40,928 bases of DNA from Sphingomonas sp. PAMC 26605 (GCF_000241485.1 NZ_JH584241.1:1984813-2025740); one strand, 5' to 3'. Positions 24,221 through 32,834 are shown, numbered from the stretch's first letter. The notes: generated from the sequence alone by a model not told the origin. Numbers and translations are program-made.

Positions 24221-24430
24221 CTAGTCGTCATCCTCGTTGATCTCGGCCGCAAGCTTGGCCTCTTCGTTGGTCGACTTGCGCTCGGCGGTCTTCTCGGCGC
24301 GGGTCGCCATTTCGTCCCAAGCCTTGGCGGCGCGCAGGAAGCGCGTGCGGACATTGTCGAGCGTGGCGGTGGAAGCGTCGGACTCGGCCTGGCGGGCACG
24401 GTCGCGATAGAAGATGGCGGTGGTGTTCGT
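24221..24430 (-). CDS. Small charged protein behind csp, apparently starting at ACG
   Basis: The frame encodes NTTAIFYRDRARQAE, then an Ala/Lys/Glu-rich helical region (about 20-62) and ends NEDDD. It has the look of a genuine small alpha-helical protein rather than a shadow frame: the composition is acidic and Ala-rich, with few rare residues. AGGAGA at 24442-24437 is an ideal ribosome-binding site. The codon at the right distance (6 nt) is ACG at 24430, where ATG would be expected. No ATG, GTG or TTG occurs in frame between the csp stop codon and this point; the first internal ATG is at residue 41. Either ACG serves as a weak start, or an ATG-to-ACG change has silenced the gene. The function is unknown. 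Confidence 0.5.
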   Translation of the reverse strand, partial: TNTTAIFYRDRARQAESDASTATLDNVRTRFLRAAKAWDEMATRAEKTAERKSTNEEAKLAAEINEDDD

Positions 24431-24450
24431 TGGATCTCTCCTGCCAAATG

Positions 24451-24480
24451 AAAAGGGGTGCCGCCGGCTGGCGACACCCC
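24451..24480 (-). terminator. Rho-independent terminator of csp
   Basis: On the minus strand GGGGTGTCGCC (24480-24470) pairs with GGCGGCACCCC (24465-24455) in an 11-bp stem with one T-G pair and the loop AGCC, followed by TTTT. It begins 9 bp after the csp stop codon and separates csp from the small downstream gene, which would then depend on read-through. Confidence 0.88.
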
Positions 24481-24488
24481 GAAACGCG

Positions 24489-24695
24489 TCAGGCCTGGGC
24501 GAGACGGACGGCCGAGACCTTGCCGCGGCGATCCTCTTCGAGCTCGTACGAGACGCGCTGGTCGCGATCGAGCGTCGCCATGCCGGCGGCTTCGACCGCG
24601 CTGATATGGACGAACGCATCGCCGCCGCCGCCCTCGGGCGCAATGAAACCGTAACCCTTGTCGGCGTTGAAGAACTTAACGGTGCCGATAGCCAT
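24489..24695 (-). CDS. csp: Cold-shock domain protein
   Basis: A 68-residue single cold-shock domain that binds single-stranded RNA and DNA and acts as an RNA chaperone. RNP1-like KGYGFI is at residues 13-18 and RNP2-like FVHIS at 28-32. An extra Gly run (EGGGGDAFVH) precedes RNP2, as often seen in alphaproteobacterial Csp proteins. AAGGA upstream of the ATG gives the ribosome-binding site. The long upstream region with a strong hairpin at 24766-24799 suggests leader-based control. Whether it responds to cold cannot be told from sequence. Confidence 0.95.
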   Translation of the reverse strand: MAIGTVKFFNADKGYGFIAPEGGGGDAFVHISAVEAAGMATLDRDQRVSYELEEDRRGKVSAVRLAQA

Positions 24696-25041
24696 AGTGT
24701 ATTCCTTAGTGCCGGATCGCCGCGCACCGCGTGCGAAAGCGCCGGAGTGGGGCCGAGATCAAAGACGGATGCGACGTCCGGCCCCGGCCGGCGCATCCGA
24801 TCATGGTGTCACCCGCGCGCGGTGGGTCCGCAGCGGGCAGGGTGACGAAAGGGAAAGGAGACAGGAACCAAGCGCGCATCCGATGCCACAAGCGGGAGCA
24901 CGGAAGGTCTCTCAGTCACGCGAAGCTTGAAAGCGGACTCGCGCGATGATCGGTGTCTAGCAGGTTGTTGCGCAGATGTCGCGACCTTTACGCGGCGGGG
25001 CGGGCGGGCTAGCCTCACCGCCTCGACCGGAGGGACGTCCG
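24696..25041. promoter_or_regulatory. csp leader and divergent promoter region with hairpin
   Basis: This 346-bp gap has no gene. On the csp side, CGGATGCG (24766-24773) and CGCATCCG (24792-24799) form a perfect 8-bp outer stem. The interior CCGGCC/GGCCGG can pair further. In the csp direction it is followed by TCTTT, so the structure could be an attenuator or a leader element of csp mRNA, whose start codon is 71 bp further on. The other end (about 24960-25041) should hold the promoter for the small exported gene at 25042. No certain -35/-10 pair was found. Confidence 0.45.
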
Positions 25042-25362
25042 ATGCCGTTGTTGATGGCGCTCGCCTTGCAGACCGCCACGCCGCCCGATCCTCTACCCGC
25101 ACCGCGCGCGAGCGTCGACCTGCCGCCGCGCTGGCATCCCGGCGGATGTTCGAACAGCGAACCGTCGAGCGACATTGTCGTGTGCGGCCAGCGCGACGCC
25201 GCCGAACAGTATCGCGTGCAGCCGTTGCCCGAGAAATATGCCGAGGTCGGCGGCCCGGGGATCGGCATCGATCTCGGCAAGGGCGCGCGCGGCAATCTCT
25301 ATGCGGCGCAGGGGCGGACCAACGACAAGGGCATCATGTTCACGGTGACGATGCCGTTTTAA
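25042..25362 (+). CDS. Small hypothetical exported protein
   Basis: A 106-residue protein with a short hydrophobic N-terminus (MPLLMALALQTATPPDPLPA) that could be a signal peptide. It is followed by a Pro-rich linker and a core with the pattern SSDIVVCGQRDAAEQYRVQP and LPEKYAEV, ending in Gly-rich and GIMFTVTMPF segments. Two Cys (HPGGCSN and VVCGQ) may form a disulfide. GGAGGGA at about 25029-25035 supports the start. Short proteins with this VVCGQR-x-YR pattern are frequent and uncharacterised in sphingomonads. It is convergent with recN, 34 bp apart. Confidence 0.7.
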   Translation: MPLLMALALQTATPPDPLPAPRASVDLPPRWHPGGCSNSEPSSDIVVCGQRDAAEQYRVQPLPEKYAEVGGPGIGIDLGKGARGNLYAAQGRTNDKGIMFTVTMPF

Positions 25363-25396
25363 CCGAACCCGTTCGGGGCGGCGCACCGCGGCGCGC

Positions 25397-27061
25397 TTAC
25401 GCCGTCTCGATCAACCGCTCGGCCTGCGCGCGCGCCTCGGGGGTGATCGTCGCGCCCGACAGCATCCGCGCGATCTCCTCGCGGCGCTGGTCGATGTCGA
25501 GCGCGGTCACGCCGGTGCGCGTTACGATCCCGTCGTGGCGCTTGGCGATCAGCAGGTGCGCACCGCCGCGCGCCGCGACCTGCGGGCTGTGCGTGACGAC
25601 GAGCAACTGCGTGCCGGTCGCAAGGCGCGCGAGTCGCTCGCCGATCGCGCTGGCGACAGCGCCACCAACGCCGCGGTCGATCTCGTCGAAGATCATCGTC
25701 GCGGCCCCGCCCTGCTCGGCGAGCGCGACCTTGAGCGCGAGGATGAAGCGCGACAGCTCGCCGCCCGACGCGATCTTGACGAGCGGCGCGAACGGCGCGC
25801 CGGGGTTGGTCGAGATCTCGAACTCGACCCGGTCCTTGCCCGCCGCCGACCACGCCTCGGGCGGGGCGGAGGCGACGACGGTGCGGAAGCGCGCGGCGTC
25901 GAGCTTGAGCGGGACGAGCTCGCCCTTCACCGCCGCATCGAGCTGCAGCGCCGCGGCGGTGCGCGCCTTGGTCAGCGCGGCGGCGGCGGTGTCGTACGCG
26001 GAGCGCGCCTTGGCGAGCTTCGCCTCGAGCGCGGCGAGCCCTTCCTCGCCCGCCTCGAGCGCGGCGAGCTTGGCCTCGAGCTCGCTCGCCAGATCGGCGA
26101 GCTCATCGGGCTGGACGCGGTGCTTGCGCGCCATCGCGCGCAGCTCGAACAGCCGCGTCTCATCCTCCTCGAGGCTGGCGGGGTCGAACCACAAATCGGC
26201 CTTCGCCTCGCGCAGCTTCTCCTCGGCGACCGCGCCCTCGATCACCGCGCGGTCGACCGCGGCGAGTGCATCGGCGAGCGCGGCATGGTCGCCGGCGATT
26301 CGCTCGAGCACCCGCGCCGCCTGGCGCAGCTGCGACAGCCCGCCGTCCGAGCCTTCGAGCCAATTCTCGATCGCGAGCAGATCCTCGGCGATCTTCTCCG
26401 AGCGCTGCATTGTGCGGCGGCGATCGGCGAGCGCTTCCTCCTCGCCGGGTTCGGGCGCGAGCGTGCGGAGTTCGCCGACGGCATGTTCGAGCCATTCGCG
26501 GTCGCGCGCCGCGGTGTCGATCGTCGCGCGGGCGGCGGCGAGCGCCGCCTCGGCATCGCGCAGCGCCTTGTAGCTCGCGGCGGTCGACCCGGCGGCGACA
26601 CGCCCAAATGCGTCGAGCAGCGCGCGGTGGCCGCGTGCGTTGAGCAGCCCGCGATCGTCGTGCTGGCCATGGATCTCGACGAGATAGGGTGCCAATTCGC
26701 GAAGCAGTCCGGCGCTGGCGGGCTGGTCGTTGACGAAGGCGCGGCTGCCGCCATCGGCCTTGACGATGCGGCGGATCATCAGCGGTTCGCCCGGATCGAG
26801 CTCGAGCCCGTTTTCGCTGAGCAAGCCGACGATCGGCCCGTCAGCCGCGGGCGTGTCGAAGGTCGCGGTGACGATCGCCTGCGCGGACCCCTGCCGTACC
26901 AGCCCGGCCTCGCCGCGCGCGCCGAGCGCGAGCCCGAGCGCATCGAGCAGGATCGACTTGCCCGCCCCGGTCTCGCCGGTAAGCACGCCGAGCCCCTGCC
27001 CGAACTGCAGGTCGAGCGCTTCGATCAGCACGACGTCGCGAATGGCGAGAGAGATCAGCAT
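25397..27061 (-). CDS. recN: RecN, DNA double-strand-break repair SMC-like ATPase
   Basis: RecN is a cytoplasmic SMC-related ATPase that gathers broken DNA ends in recombinational repair. The 554-residue length is normal. The N-terminal ATPase half begins MLISLAIRDVVLIEALDLQF, with Walker A GETGAGKS at 29-36. A long coiled-coil middle (about 150-370, rich in Ala, Glu, Arg and Leu) separates it from the C-terminal half, with the ABC signature ASGGELSRFILALK and Walker B ATMIFDEIDRGVGG. It is downstream of bamD on the same strand (81-bp gap), a common alphaproteobacterial order. No LexA site was looked for exhaustively. Confidence 0.96.
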   Translation of the reverse strand: MLISLAIRDVVLIEALDLQFGQGLGVLTGETGAGKSILLDALGLALGARGEAGLVRQGSAQAIVTATFDTPAADGPIVGLLSENGLELDPGEPLMIRRIVKADGGSRAFVNDQPASAGLLRELAPYLVEIHGQHDDRGLLNARGHRALLDAFGRVAAGSTAASYKALRDAEAALAAARATIDTAARDREWLEHAVGELRTLAPEPGEEEALADRRRTMQRSEKIAEDLLAIENWLEGSDGGLSQLRQAARVLERIAGDHAALADALAAVDRAVIEGAVAEEKLREAKADLWFDPASLEEDETRLFELRAMARKHRVQPDELADLASELEAKLAALEAGEEGLAALEAKLAKARSAYDTAAAALTKARTAAALQLDAAVKGELVPLKLDAARFRTVVASAPPEAWSAAGKDRVEFEISTNPGAPFAPLVKIASGGELSRFILALKVALAEQGGAATMIFDEIDRGVGGAVASAIGERLARLATGTQLLVVTHSPQVAARGGAHLLIAKRHDGIVTRTGVTALDIDQRREEIARMLSGATITPEARAQAERLIETA

Positions 27062-27142
27062 GGGGTCGCGCCACCCTTTAGCCGCGTTTACCGCGTTCTG
27101 GTATCGTTCTTTTCAGCCATGTCGAGCATGGCTGGCGACCCG

Positions 27143-28093
27143 TCACGGATTGGGATTGCCCGGATTGGTCGTCGAGCCTCCCGCGACCGGCGAGGCGGCG
27201 CTGGTGTCGCGCTTCAGCTCGCCCGTCTTGCCGTGGATCGAATCGGACACCTTGGTGCGATCGGGGACGATCAGTTGGCCCGGCGCGAGCGCGGCGACGG
27301 CGACCGGCGGATGCTCCCCGCTGAGCTTGTAGGCGCGCTCGTACCACTGCGTGCCGGGATAATTGGCGCCGAGCACCGCGGCCGACTTGCGCGCCTCGTC
27401 GGGCACGCCGAGCGCGAGATAGGTCTCGGTCAGCCGCATCAGCGCCTCGGGCACGTGCGTCGTCGTCTGATAGTCCTCGACCACCTTGCGGAAGCGGCCA
27501 TTCGCGGCGAGCCATTGACCGCGCACTTCGTAGAAGCGCCCGATCTCCATTTCCTTGCCGGCGAGATGGTCGCGGACGAGATCGACCTTCAGCCGCGCGT
27601 CGGCGGCGTAGCGCGTATTGGGATAGCGGCGCATCAGCTCGCCGAGCGAATCGAGCGCCTGCTGGGTGATCTTCTGGTCGCGCGTGACGTCGCTGATCTG
27701 CTCGTAATAGCCGAGCGCGACCAGGTAATAGGCATAGGGCGCGTCGCGGTTACCGGGATGGACCGTCAGGAAGCGCTGCGCCGACTGGATCGAGGCGGTG
27801 TAGTCATGCGCGAGATAGTAACTGAACGCGCTCATCAGCTGCGCGCGCCGCGCCCACACCGAATAGGGATGCTGGCGCTCGACTTCGTCGAACAAGGCGG
27901 CGGCGATCTTGTAGTTGCGCTGGTCGAGCTGTTTGCGCGCCGCGGTATAGAGCGTGCCGACGTCGCGTGCGACATAGGGAATGTCGCCCTTTGTCTTGTT
28001 GCGTGCGCACCCCGTGGTGGTGAGCGCGGTCGCGGCGATCAGACCGATCGCAAGGCTGCGGAAGAAGGGCGAGCGGGGCAGGGGGGTGCGCAT
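27143..28093 (-). CDS. bamD: BamD, outer-membrane assembly lipoprotein
   Basis: BamD is an essential component of the BAM complex that inserts beta-barrel proteins in the outer membrane. The 316-residue precursor has a lipoprotein signal with the lipobox TTTGC (Cys29). About five TPR-like repeats (about 45-260) follow, including YTAARKQLDQRNYKIAAALF, QRFLTVHPGNRDAPYAYY and ELMRRYPNTRYAADA. The Pro/Thr/Ser-rich tail (about 265-316) is longer than in E. coli BamD. It is divergent from the mannose-6-phosphate isomerase gene and precedes recN. Confidence 0.94.
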   Translation of the reverse strand: MRTPLPRSPFFRSLAIGLIAATALTTTGCARNKTKGDIPYVARDVGTLYTAARKQLDQRNYKIAAALFDEVERQHPYSVWARRAQLMSAFSYYLAHDYTASIQSAQRFLTVHPGNRDAPYAYYLVALGYYEQISDVTRDQKITQQALDSLGELMRRYPNTRYAADARLKVDLVRDHLAGKEMEIGRFYEVRGQWLAANGRFRKVVEDYQTTTHVPEALMRLTETYLALGVPDEARKSAAVLGANYPGTQWYERAYKLSGEHPPVAVAALAPGQLIVPDRTKVSDSIHGKTGELKRDTSAASPVAGGSTTNPGNPNP

Positions 28094-28207
28094 TGGCGCC
28101 AGCCTTAGCGCAACCCCTCACGCGCGAACAATCCTTTTAACGCGCACGGATCGCTTGGACGCAACGATGCGTTCGCGTAGGGAAGCCCCGACAGGAGAAT
28201 CACCGCC

Positions 28208-29032
28208 GTGACTGCCACTCTGCTTGCCACCAAACGCGTCGAAAAGCCCTGGGGGCGTCACACCTTGTGGCCCGGCTTCGCCGATCCCGCGCCAGGGGGC
28301 GAGAAGATCGGCGAAGTGTGGTTCCAGACGCCGCACGCCGGCGAGCCCGAGCTGCTGATCAAATATCTGTTCACCAGCGAGAAATTGTCGGTGCAGGTGC
28401 ACCCCGACGACGCCGCTGCACAGGCGGCGGGCTATCCGCGCGGCAAGGACGAGGCCTGGCTGATCCTCGCTGCCGAGCCCGATTCGACGATCGCGATCGG
28501 CACGCTCGAGCCGATGACGCACGAGCAACTGCGCGCAGCCTCGCTCGACGGCTCGATCGAGCATCTGCTCGACTGGAAGCCGGTCAAGGCGGGCGAATTC
28601 TATTACAACAAGGCCGGCACGATCCACGCGATCGGCGCCGGAATCACGACGATCGAAGTCCAGCAGAACGTCGACCTGACCTATCGCCTGTTCGATTATG
28701 GCAGCGACCGCGAGCTGCACCTCGACGCCGGCGTCAAGGTGTCGGACCCGGTGCCGTTCGTTCCGCTGCCGACTCCGCCGTCCGACGGCAAGGATCACCA
28801 GATCCTGTCCGAGGGGCCGAAGTTCGTCACCGAGCGCTTCGCCGGCGGACATCGCGTGATCGAGCTGCCCGCCGGGGTTCCCGGCTGGTTCGTGCCCGTT
28901 GCCGGCGCGGGTACGGTCGATGGTGTCGCGTTCAAGGCGGGCGAGTGTTTGCTGCTCGATGGCCGCTGCGAGATTTCGGCCGATGCTGGGAGCGACCTGT
29001 TGCTCGCTTATCCGGGCGACAAGCGGATCTGA
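28208..29032 (+). CDS. manA: Class I mannose-6-phosphate isomerase
   Basis: This zinc-dependent cupin enzyme interconverts mannose 6-phosphate and fructose 6-phosphate, supplying GDP-mannose for glycan synthesis. The 274-residue protein is of the short bacterial type. The likely zinc ligands are Gln63 and His65 in SVQVHPDD, Glu82 in GKDEAWLI and His140 in AGTIHAIG. The start is a GTG preceded by AGGAGA. It is followed by a 12-bp palindrome and then a glycosyltransferase gene on the same strand, consistent with a role in exopolysaccharide or glycolipid precursors. Confidence 0.88.
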   Translation: MTATLLATKRVEKPWGRHTLWPGFADPAPGGEKIGEVWFQTPHAGEPELLIKYLFTSEKLSVQVHPDDAAAQAAGYPRGKDEAWLILAAEPDSTIAIGTLEPMTHEQLRAASLDGSIEHLLDWKPVKAGEFYYNKAGTIHAIGAGITTIEVQQNVDLTYRLFDYGSDRELHLDAGVKVSDPVPFVPLPTPPSDGKDHQILSEGPKFVTERFAGGHRVIELPAGVPGWFVPVAGAGTVDGVAFKAGECLLLDGRCEISADAGSDLLLAYPGDKRI

Positions 29033-29040
29033 CGCGCCTG

Positions 29041-29068
29041 TCTCCCCTCCCGGTCACGGGAGGGGAGA
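29041..29068. repeat. 12-bp perfect palindromic hairpin between manA and the glycosyltransferase
   Basis: TCTCCCCTCCCG (29041-29052) and CGGGAGGGGAGA (29057-29068) pair perfectly around GTCA. The sequence is reminiscent of the arms of the family A repeats but short. There is no T-run directly after it, so it is not a typical intrinsic terminator, though it could affect mRNA ends. Confidence 0.7.
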
Positions 29069-29101
29069 AGACCTTTACACTCTCGTGCTAGCGATGCGGC
29101 C

Positions 29102-30274
29102 ATGCTCCGCGTGCTGACCCTCTCGACCTTGTTTCCCGACGCATCACGGCCCAATTTCGGGGTGTTCGTCGAGCGCCAGACGCTGGGATTAGCGGCGCAT
29201 CCGGATGTCGATCTGCGACTGGTCGCGCCGATCGGCATGCCACCATGGCCGCTGTCGCGGCATTCGCATTATGCCGGCCTTGCCGCGCTGCCCGGGCGCG
29301 AGACGTGGCAGGGGCTGACGACCTACCGCCCGCGATTCACCACGTTGCCGGGGACGGCCGGACGCTTCCACGCGCGCGCGCTCACCCGGCGGTTGATCCC
29401 TTTGCTGACCGAAATCCGCCGCGATTTCGCGTTCGATGTGATCGACGCCGAATTCTTCTTTCCCGATGGGCTCGCAGCGGTGGCGCTGGGTCGGCATTTC
29501 GGGGTGCCGGTGTCGATCAAAGCGCGCGGCGCCGATATCCACCATTGGGGTACTGCACCGGCGACCGGTGCGCAGGTGGTGGCTGCCGGGCAGGCGGCCG
29601 ATGGCGCGCTCGCGGTGTCGCACGCGATGCGTGCCGACATGATCGGGCTCGGCATGCCGGCGGATCGAATTCGCGTCCACCATACTGGCGTCGATCTCGA
29701 CCGCTTCGCGCCGGGCGATCGCGGCGCGGGCAAGGCGCGTTATGGCATCACCGGACCGCTGGTGGTCGCGGTCGGCGCGCTGATCCCGCGCAAGGGGCAC
29801 GATGTGGTGATCGACGGGGTCGCCGCGCTTCCCGGCACTGCGCTGCTGATCGCGGGCGAGGGGCCTGCGCGGGCCGCGCTCGAGGCGCAGATTGCAGCAC
29901 GCGGCGTGGCGGAGCGCGTGCGGTTGCTTGGCGCCGTCGCGCACGGCGATCTGCCGAGCCTGTTCGCGGCAGCCGATGTGATGGCGCTGGCCTCTGCATC
30001 CGAAGGTCTGGCGAATGCCTGGGTCGAGGCGCTGGCATGCGGTACCCCGATCGTCATCACCGCCGCCGGCGGGGCGGGGGAGGTCATCACCGACGCCGTC
30101 TACGGCCGGATCGCGGATCGGACGCCGAGCGCCTTTGCGGCGGCGATCGCCGATCTTCTCGCCGATCCACCCTTACCGGGCGCGGTGCGCGCCGGCGCCG
30201 CGCGCTTCACCTGGGCGGCGAACACCGTCGCGCTATACGATCACCTTCGCCGCTTGGTCTCACTGCGCCGCTGA
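29102..30274 (+). CDS. GT4-family glycosyltransferase
   Basis: A 390-residue GT-B fold glycosyltransferase (group 1). The N-terminal acceptor domain begins MLRVLTLSTLFPDASRPNFG. The C-terminal donor domain contains AVGALIPRKGHDVVIDG, LLIAGEGPARAAL, and the E-x7-E-like segment SASEGLANAWVEALACGTPI that binds the nucleotide sugar. It is predicted to be cytoplasmic or membrane-associated. The donor sugar is unknown; the adjacent manA makes a mannose-derived donor plausible but unproven. Its last 15 bp overlap the convergent DUF3089 gene. Confidence 0.88.
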   Translation: MLRVLTLSTLFPDASRPNFGVFVERQTLGLAAHPDVDLRLVAPIGMPPWPLSRHSHYAGLAALPGRETWQGLTTYRPRFTTLPGTAGRFHARALTRRLIPLLTEIRRDFAFDVIDAEFFFPDGLAAVALGRHFGVPVSIKARGADIHHWGTAPATGAQVVAAGQAADGALAVSHAMRADMIGLGMPADRIRVHHTGVDLDRFAPGDRGAGKARYGITGPLVVAVGALIPRKGHDVVIDGVAALPGTALLIAGEGPARAALEAQIAARGVAERVRLLGAVAHGDLPSLFAAADVMALASASEGLANAWVEALACGTPIVITAAGGAGEVITDAVYGRIADRTPSAFAAAIADLLADPPLPGAVRAGAARFTWAANTVALYDHLRRLVSLRR

Positions 30275-31432
30275 AATAGGCTGCTTGCCCGCCCAGACCC
30301 TCGCTTGCGCGTCGCTCAGTTCGACCAGATTGCCCATCGCGACCGGCATGTCGATCAGATGCAGTCCCCATTCCTTGAGCGTCCGCCCACCGACGACGAC
30401 GTCGCCGACGATCGTCTGCGTGCGTTTGTCGGTCGGCTTGGCGTTGACCGTGACTGCAAGATAGCTGAACTTGCCCGTGGTGGTGCATGCGGTGCTGATC
30501 AGGCCGGGCACCTTGACGAACGGCGTCGTCACCGCGGCGCCGTCGCTAGACCACGGCCCCATCGGCGCGCTCGCGAGACCCGCGCCGCGCGCGCCGAGAT
30601 AGGCGTCGGCCACCGCCGCCCCGCCGCCAAGCGCCGCCGGATTGACGCACGCCGCGACCATGCCGGGCTGCGGCACGATTCCGAAGCGGCTGTTCTCGGG
30701 CGGGGGCGAGTCGGCGCGGAAGCTGACATAGCTGACGACGCAGCCGACATCCTTGGCGTTGCGGCACAGCGGCGTCGACTTGAAGTCGCCGCCGACATCC
30801 TTGCCCGCCGGCACCGCGACGTTGGTGCCGGGAATGAGCACCGAGATGATCAGCTTCTGCGACGGCGTGCCCTCGATTGCGTCGGCGACGAGTTGCTTGA
30901 GGATCCCCGACCCTTGGCTGTGGCCGATCAGGACGACGCCGCGGCCGTGATTGTCATAGGCGAGATATTCGTCCCACGCCGCCTTCACGTCGCGATAGGC
31001 CATCGCACGGTCGGCGACCACCGGCTTGCCCTGGAGCAGCGCCTGCAGCGCGGTGAGCGTCACCTGGCGATAAAGCGGCGCGAACACCCGGCAATACTTG
31101 GCGAAGCGCCCGGCCTGGAAGGCGGCGACGGCGTTTTCCTCGGGGCCTGCGGTCATGTCGCTATTGGGCGTCGGGTCGAGCGACACCGTTGGATAGACAT
31201 AGAAGCAATCGAACTTCGGGTCGGGTGTCGCCGAGAATTTCTCGGTGCTCCGCGAGCCGTCGGACTTGATGATCGTCGCGTCCTGATCGGCGTCACAGGC
31301 ATCGACCTTGCCAGGCCGGCACAGCCAGTTTTCAGGCTTGCCGTAATCGGGCGAGGCAGCAGGCGACGGGGTCTGCGCCGTGGCAGCGGCCGGCGCGAGC
31401 AGCAGACCTACGCCCAGCAAAATCCGTTTCAT
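30260..31432 (-). CDS. DUF3089 alpha/beta-hydrolase-like exported protein
   Basis: A 390-residue protein with a signal peptide (about 1-19, MKRILLGVGLLLAPAAATA). The DUF3089 lipase-like core carries the nucleophile elbow GHSQGS with Ser172, in VVLIGHSQGSG. FDCFYVYPTVSLDP and YCRVFAPLYRQVTLTAL are characteristic of this family. Six or more Cys residues, including ENWLCRP, KVDACDA and STACTT, suggest disulfides in the periplasm. The substrate is unknown. The gene is convergent with the glycosyltransferase and its 3-prime end overlaps it by 15 bp. Confidence 0.87.
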   Translation of the reverse strand: MKRILLGVGLLLAPAAATAQTPSPAASPDYGKPENWLCRPGKVDACDADQDATIIKSDGSRSTEKFSATPDPKFDCFYVYPTVSLDPTPNSDMTAGPEENAVAAFQAGRFAKYCRVFAPLYRQVTLTALQALLQGKPVVADRAMAYRDVKAAWDEYLAYDNHGRGVVLIGHSQGSGILKQLVADAIEGTPSQKLIISVLIPGTNVAVPAGKDVGGDFKSTPLCRNAKDVGCVVSYVSFRADSPPPENSRFGIVPQPGMVAACVNPAALGGGAAVADAYLGARGAGLASAPMGPWSSDGAAVTTPFVKVPGLISTACTTTGKFSYLAVTVNAKPTDKRTQTIVGDVVVGGRTLKEWGLHLIDMPVAMGNLVELSDAQARVWAGKQPISAAQ

Positions 31433-31486
31433 ATCCCGTCTCCCCCAATATGTTTGACGGGGAGAATAGCGCTGCGGCGCCGGCCT

Positions 31487-31867
31487 TCAAAGGGGATACA
31501 GCGCGCCCACGACCCAGCGCGTCTCACCGCGCAGTACCGCCCAGGCGCGCGCCGCCGCGCGGCTGTCCATCGCCTCGACCCCGATGCCGAGCGCCTCGCA
31601 CGCCTTGACGAAGCTCGGCGGCGGCCGCTGCATCGTCGCGCCGGTGCCGAGCAGCAGGAATTCGGGACGCGGCTCGATCGCGAGCAGCGGGCCGAGCGCT
31701 TCGAGCGTCAGCGTTTCGATCGGCGGCGGCGCCCATTCCTCCGACCCGTCGGGCCAGATCAACAAGGCGCGATAGACCCCGACGAACTCGCCCGCCTCGA
31801 CCTTGAAACCACCGCGCGAAAACGCCGTGATCACCGGCCCGACGCCGCGCTCGCGCTCGACCTGCAT
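31487..31867 (-). CDS. Mth938-like domain protein (DUF498)
   Basis: A 126-residue soluble protein of the Mth938/NDUFAF3-like family. It includes GVGPVITAFSRGGFKVEAG near the N-terminus, then EFLLLGTGATMQRPP and GIGVEAMDSRAAARAW. In alphaproteobacteria it regularly follows secF, as here, where its ATG overlaps the secF stop codon by 1 bp. The eukaryotic relative is a complex I assembly factor; the bacterial function is not established. An open frame extends upstream but lies inside secF and was rejected. Confidence 0.88.
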   Translation of the reverse strand: MQVERERGVGPVITAFSRGGFKVEAGEFVGVYRALLIWPDGSEEWAPPPIETLTLEALGPLLAIEPRPEFLLLGTGATMQRPPPSFVKACEALGIGVEAMDSRAAARAWAVLRGETRWVVGALYPL

Positions 31868-32826
31868 CAGCGCGCCTTGGACTTTCCGGCAGTCGCGGCG
31901 GGGACGTCCTCGAGTTTGGGATCGGGGCGCAGGCCGAGCGTTATCAGCAGCGACGACGACACGTAGATCGACGAATAGGTGCCGACGAAGATGCCGAGGA
32001 TCATCGCCGCGGTGAAGCCGCGCAGCACGTGGCCGCCAAAGATCAGCAGCGCGAACAGCGCCAGCAGGATCGTCAGCGAGGTCATCACGGTGCGCGGCAG
32101 CGTCTCGTTGACCGAGAGATCGACGATGCTCGACATGTCCATCTTGCGATAGCGGCGCATGTTCTCGCGGATGCGGTCGTCGATGACGATCTTGTCGTTG
32201 ATCGAATAGCCGATGATCGTGAGCACCGCCGCGACGATGTTGAGGTCGAATTCGAACTGCGTCAGCGCGAAGAAGCCGAGCGTCATCAGCACGTCGTGGA
32301 CGATCGCGACGACGGTCGAGACGCCGAACTGCCATTCGAAGCGGAAGATCGCGAACAGGCCGATCCCGAGCACGGCGAGCACGACGGCGAGGATGCCGTT
32401 CCAGATCAGCTCCCCCGACACCTTGCCGCCGACCGCATCCTGCTTGGAGAATTTGGCGTCGGGGAAATCCTTGACCACCGCGGCCTGGACCATGGCGACG
32501 ACGCGATCGGTCGCGCCCTTGTCCTGGCTCTTGGGTGGCGGCAGCTTGATCGAAACGATCTTTCCGTCATTGCCCACGGTCTGAAGGCGGACTTCGCCGA
32601 GGTTGAGCCGATCGATCGTCGTGCGCAGCTTGTCGGTCGACGGCGGCGTCGAGAATTTCTCTTCGATCATCAGGCCGCCCCGGAAATCGACGCCGAGGTT
32701 CAGCCCCTTTGCAAAAACGAGGCCGATCGCGGCGAGCGACAGCAGCATTGTCAGCCCGAACGCCCATTTGCGGAGCGACACGAACGGCAGGTTGGTATTG
32801 TCGGGAACGAGTTTCAGCAGGCGCAT
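31867..32826 (-). CDS. secF: SecF, protein translocase subunit
   Basis: SecF is the inner-membrane partner of SecD that uses proton-motive force to assist Sec-dependent export. The 319-residue protein has six membrane segments. A first helix at about 23-40 is followed by GLNLGVDFRGGLMIE and a periplasmic domain. The remaining helices follow, with the conserved SINDKIVIDDRIREN segment. The start MRLLKLVPDN was chosen because the longer frame extends into the repeat at 32835-32917. It follows secD after a 100-bp gap containing that repeat and precedes the Mth938-domain gene. Confidence 0.94.
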   Translation of the reverse strand: MRLLKLVPDNTNLPFVSLRKWAFGLTMLLSLAAIGLVFAKGLNLGVDFRGGLMIEEKFSTPPSTDKLRTTIDRLNLGEVRLQTVGNDGKIVSIKLPPPKSQDKGATDRVVAMVQAAVVKDFPDAKFSKQDAVGGKVSGELIWNGILAVVLAVLGIGLFAIFRFEWQFGVSTVVAIVHDVLMTLGFFALTQFEFDLNIVAAVLTIIGYSINDKIVIDDRIRENMRRYRKMDMSSIVDLSVNETLPRTVMTSLTILLALFALLIFGGHVLRGFTAAMILGIFVGTYSSIYVSSSLLITLGLRPDPKLEDVPAATAGKSKAR

Positions 32827-32834
32827 AAGGACCT

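Noticed and set aside
25535..28108. Plus-strand open frame spanning recN and bamD
   Set aside because: It overlaps two unrelated real genes and the gap between them, and has shadow-type composition.
28208..30274. manA and glycosyltransferase as the start of an exopolysaccharide cluster
   Set aside because: Only two genes are on the same strand and the next gene is a convergent hydrolase, so there is no cluster here.
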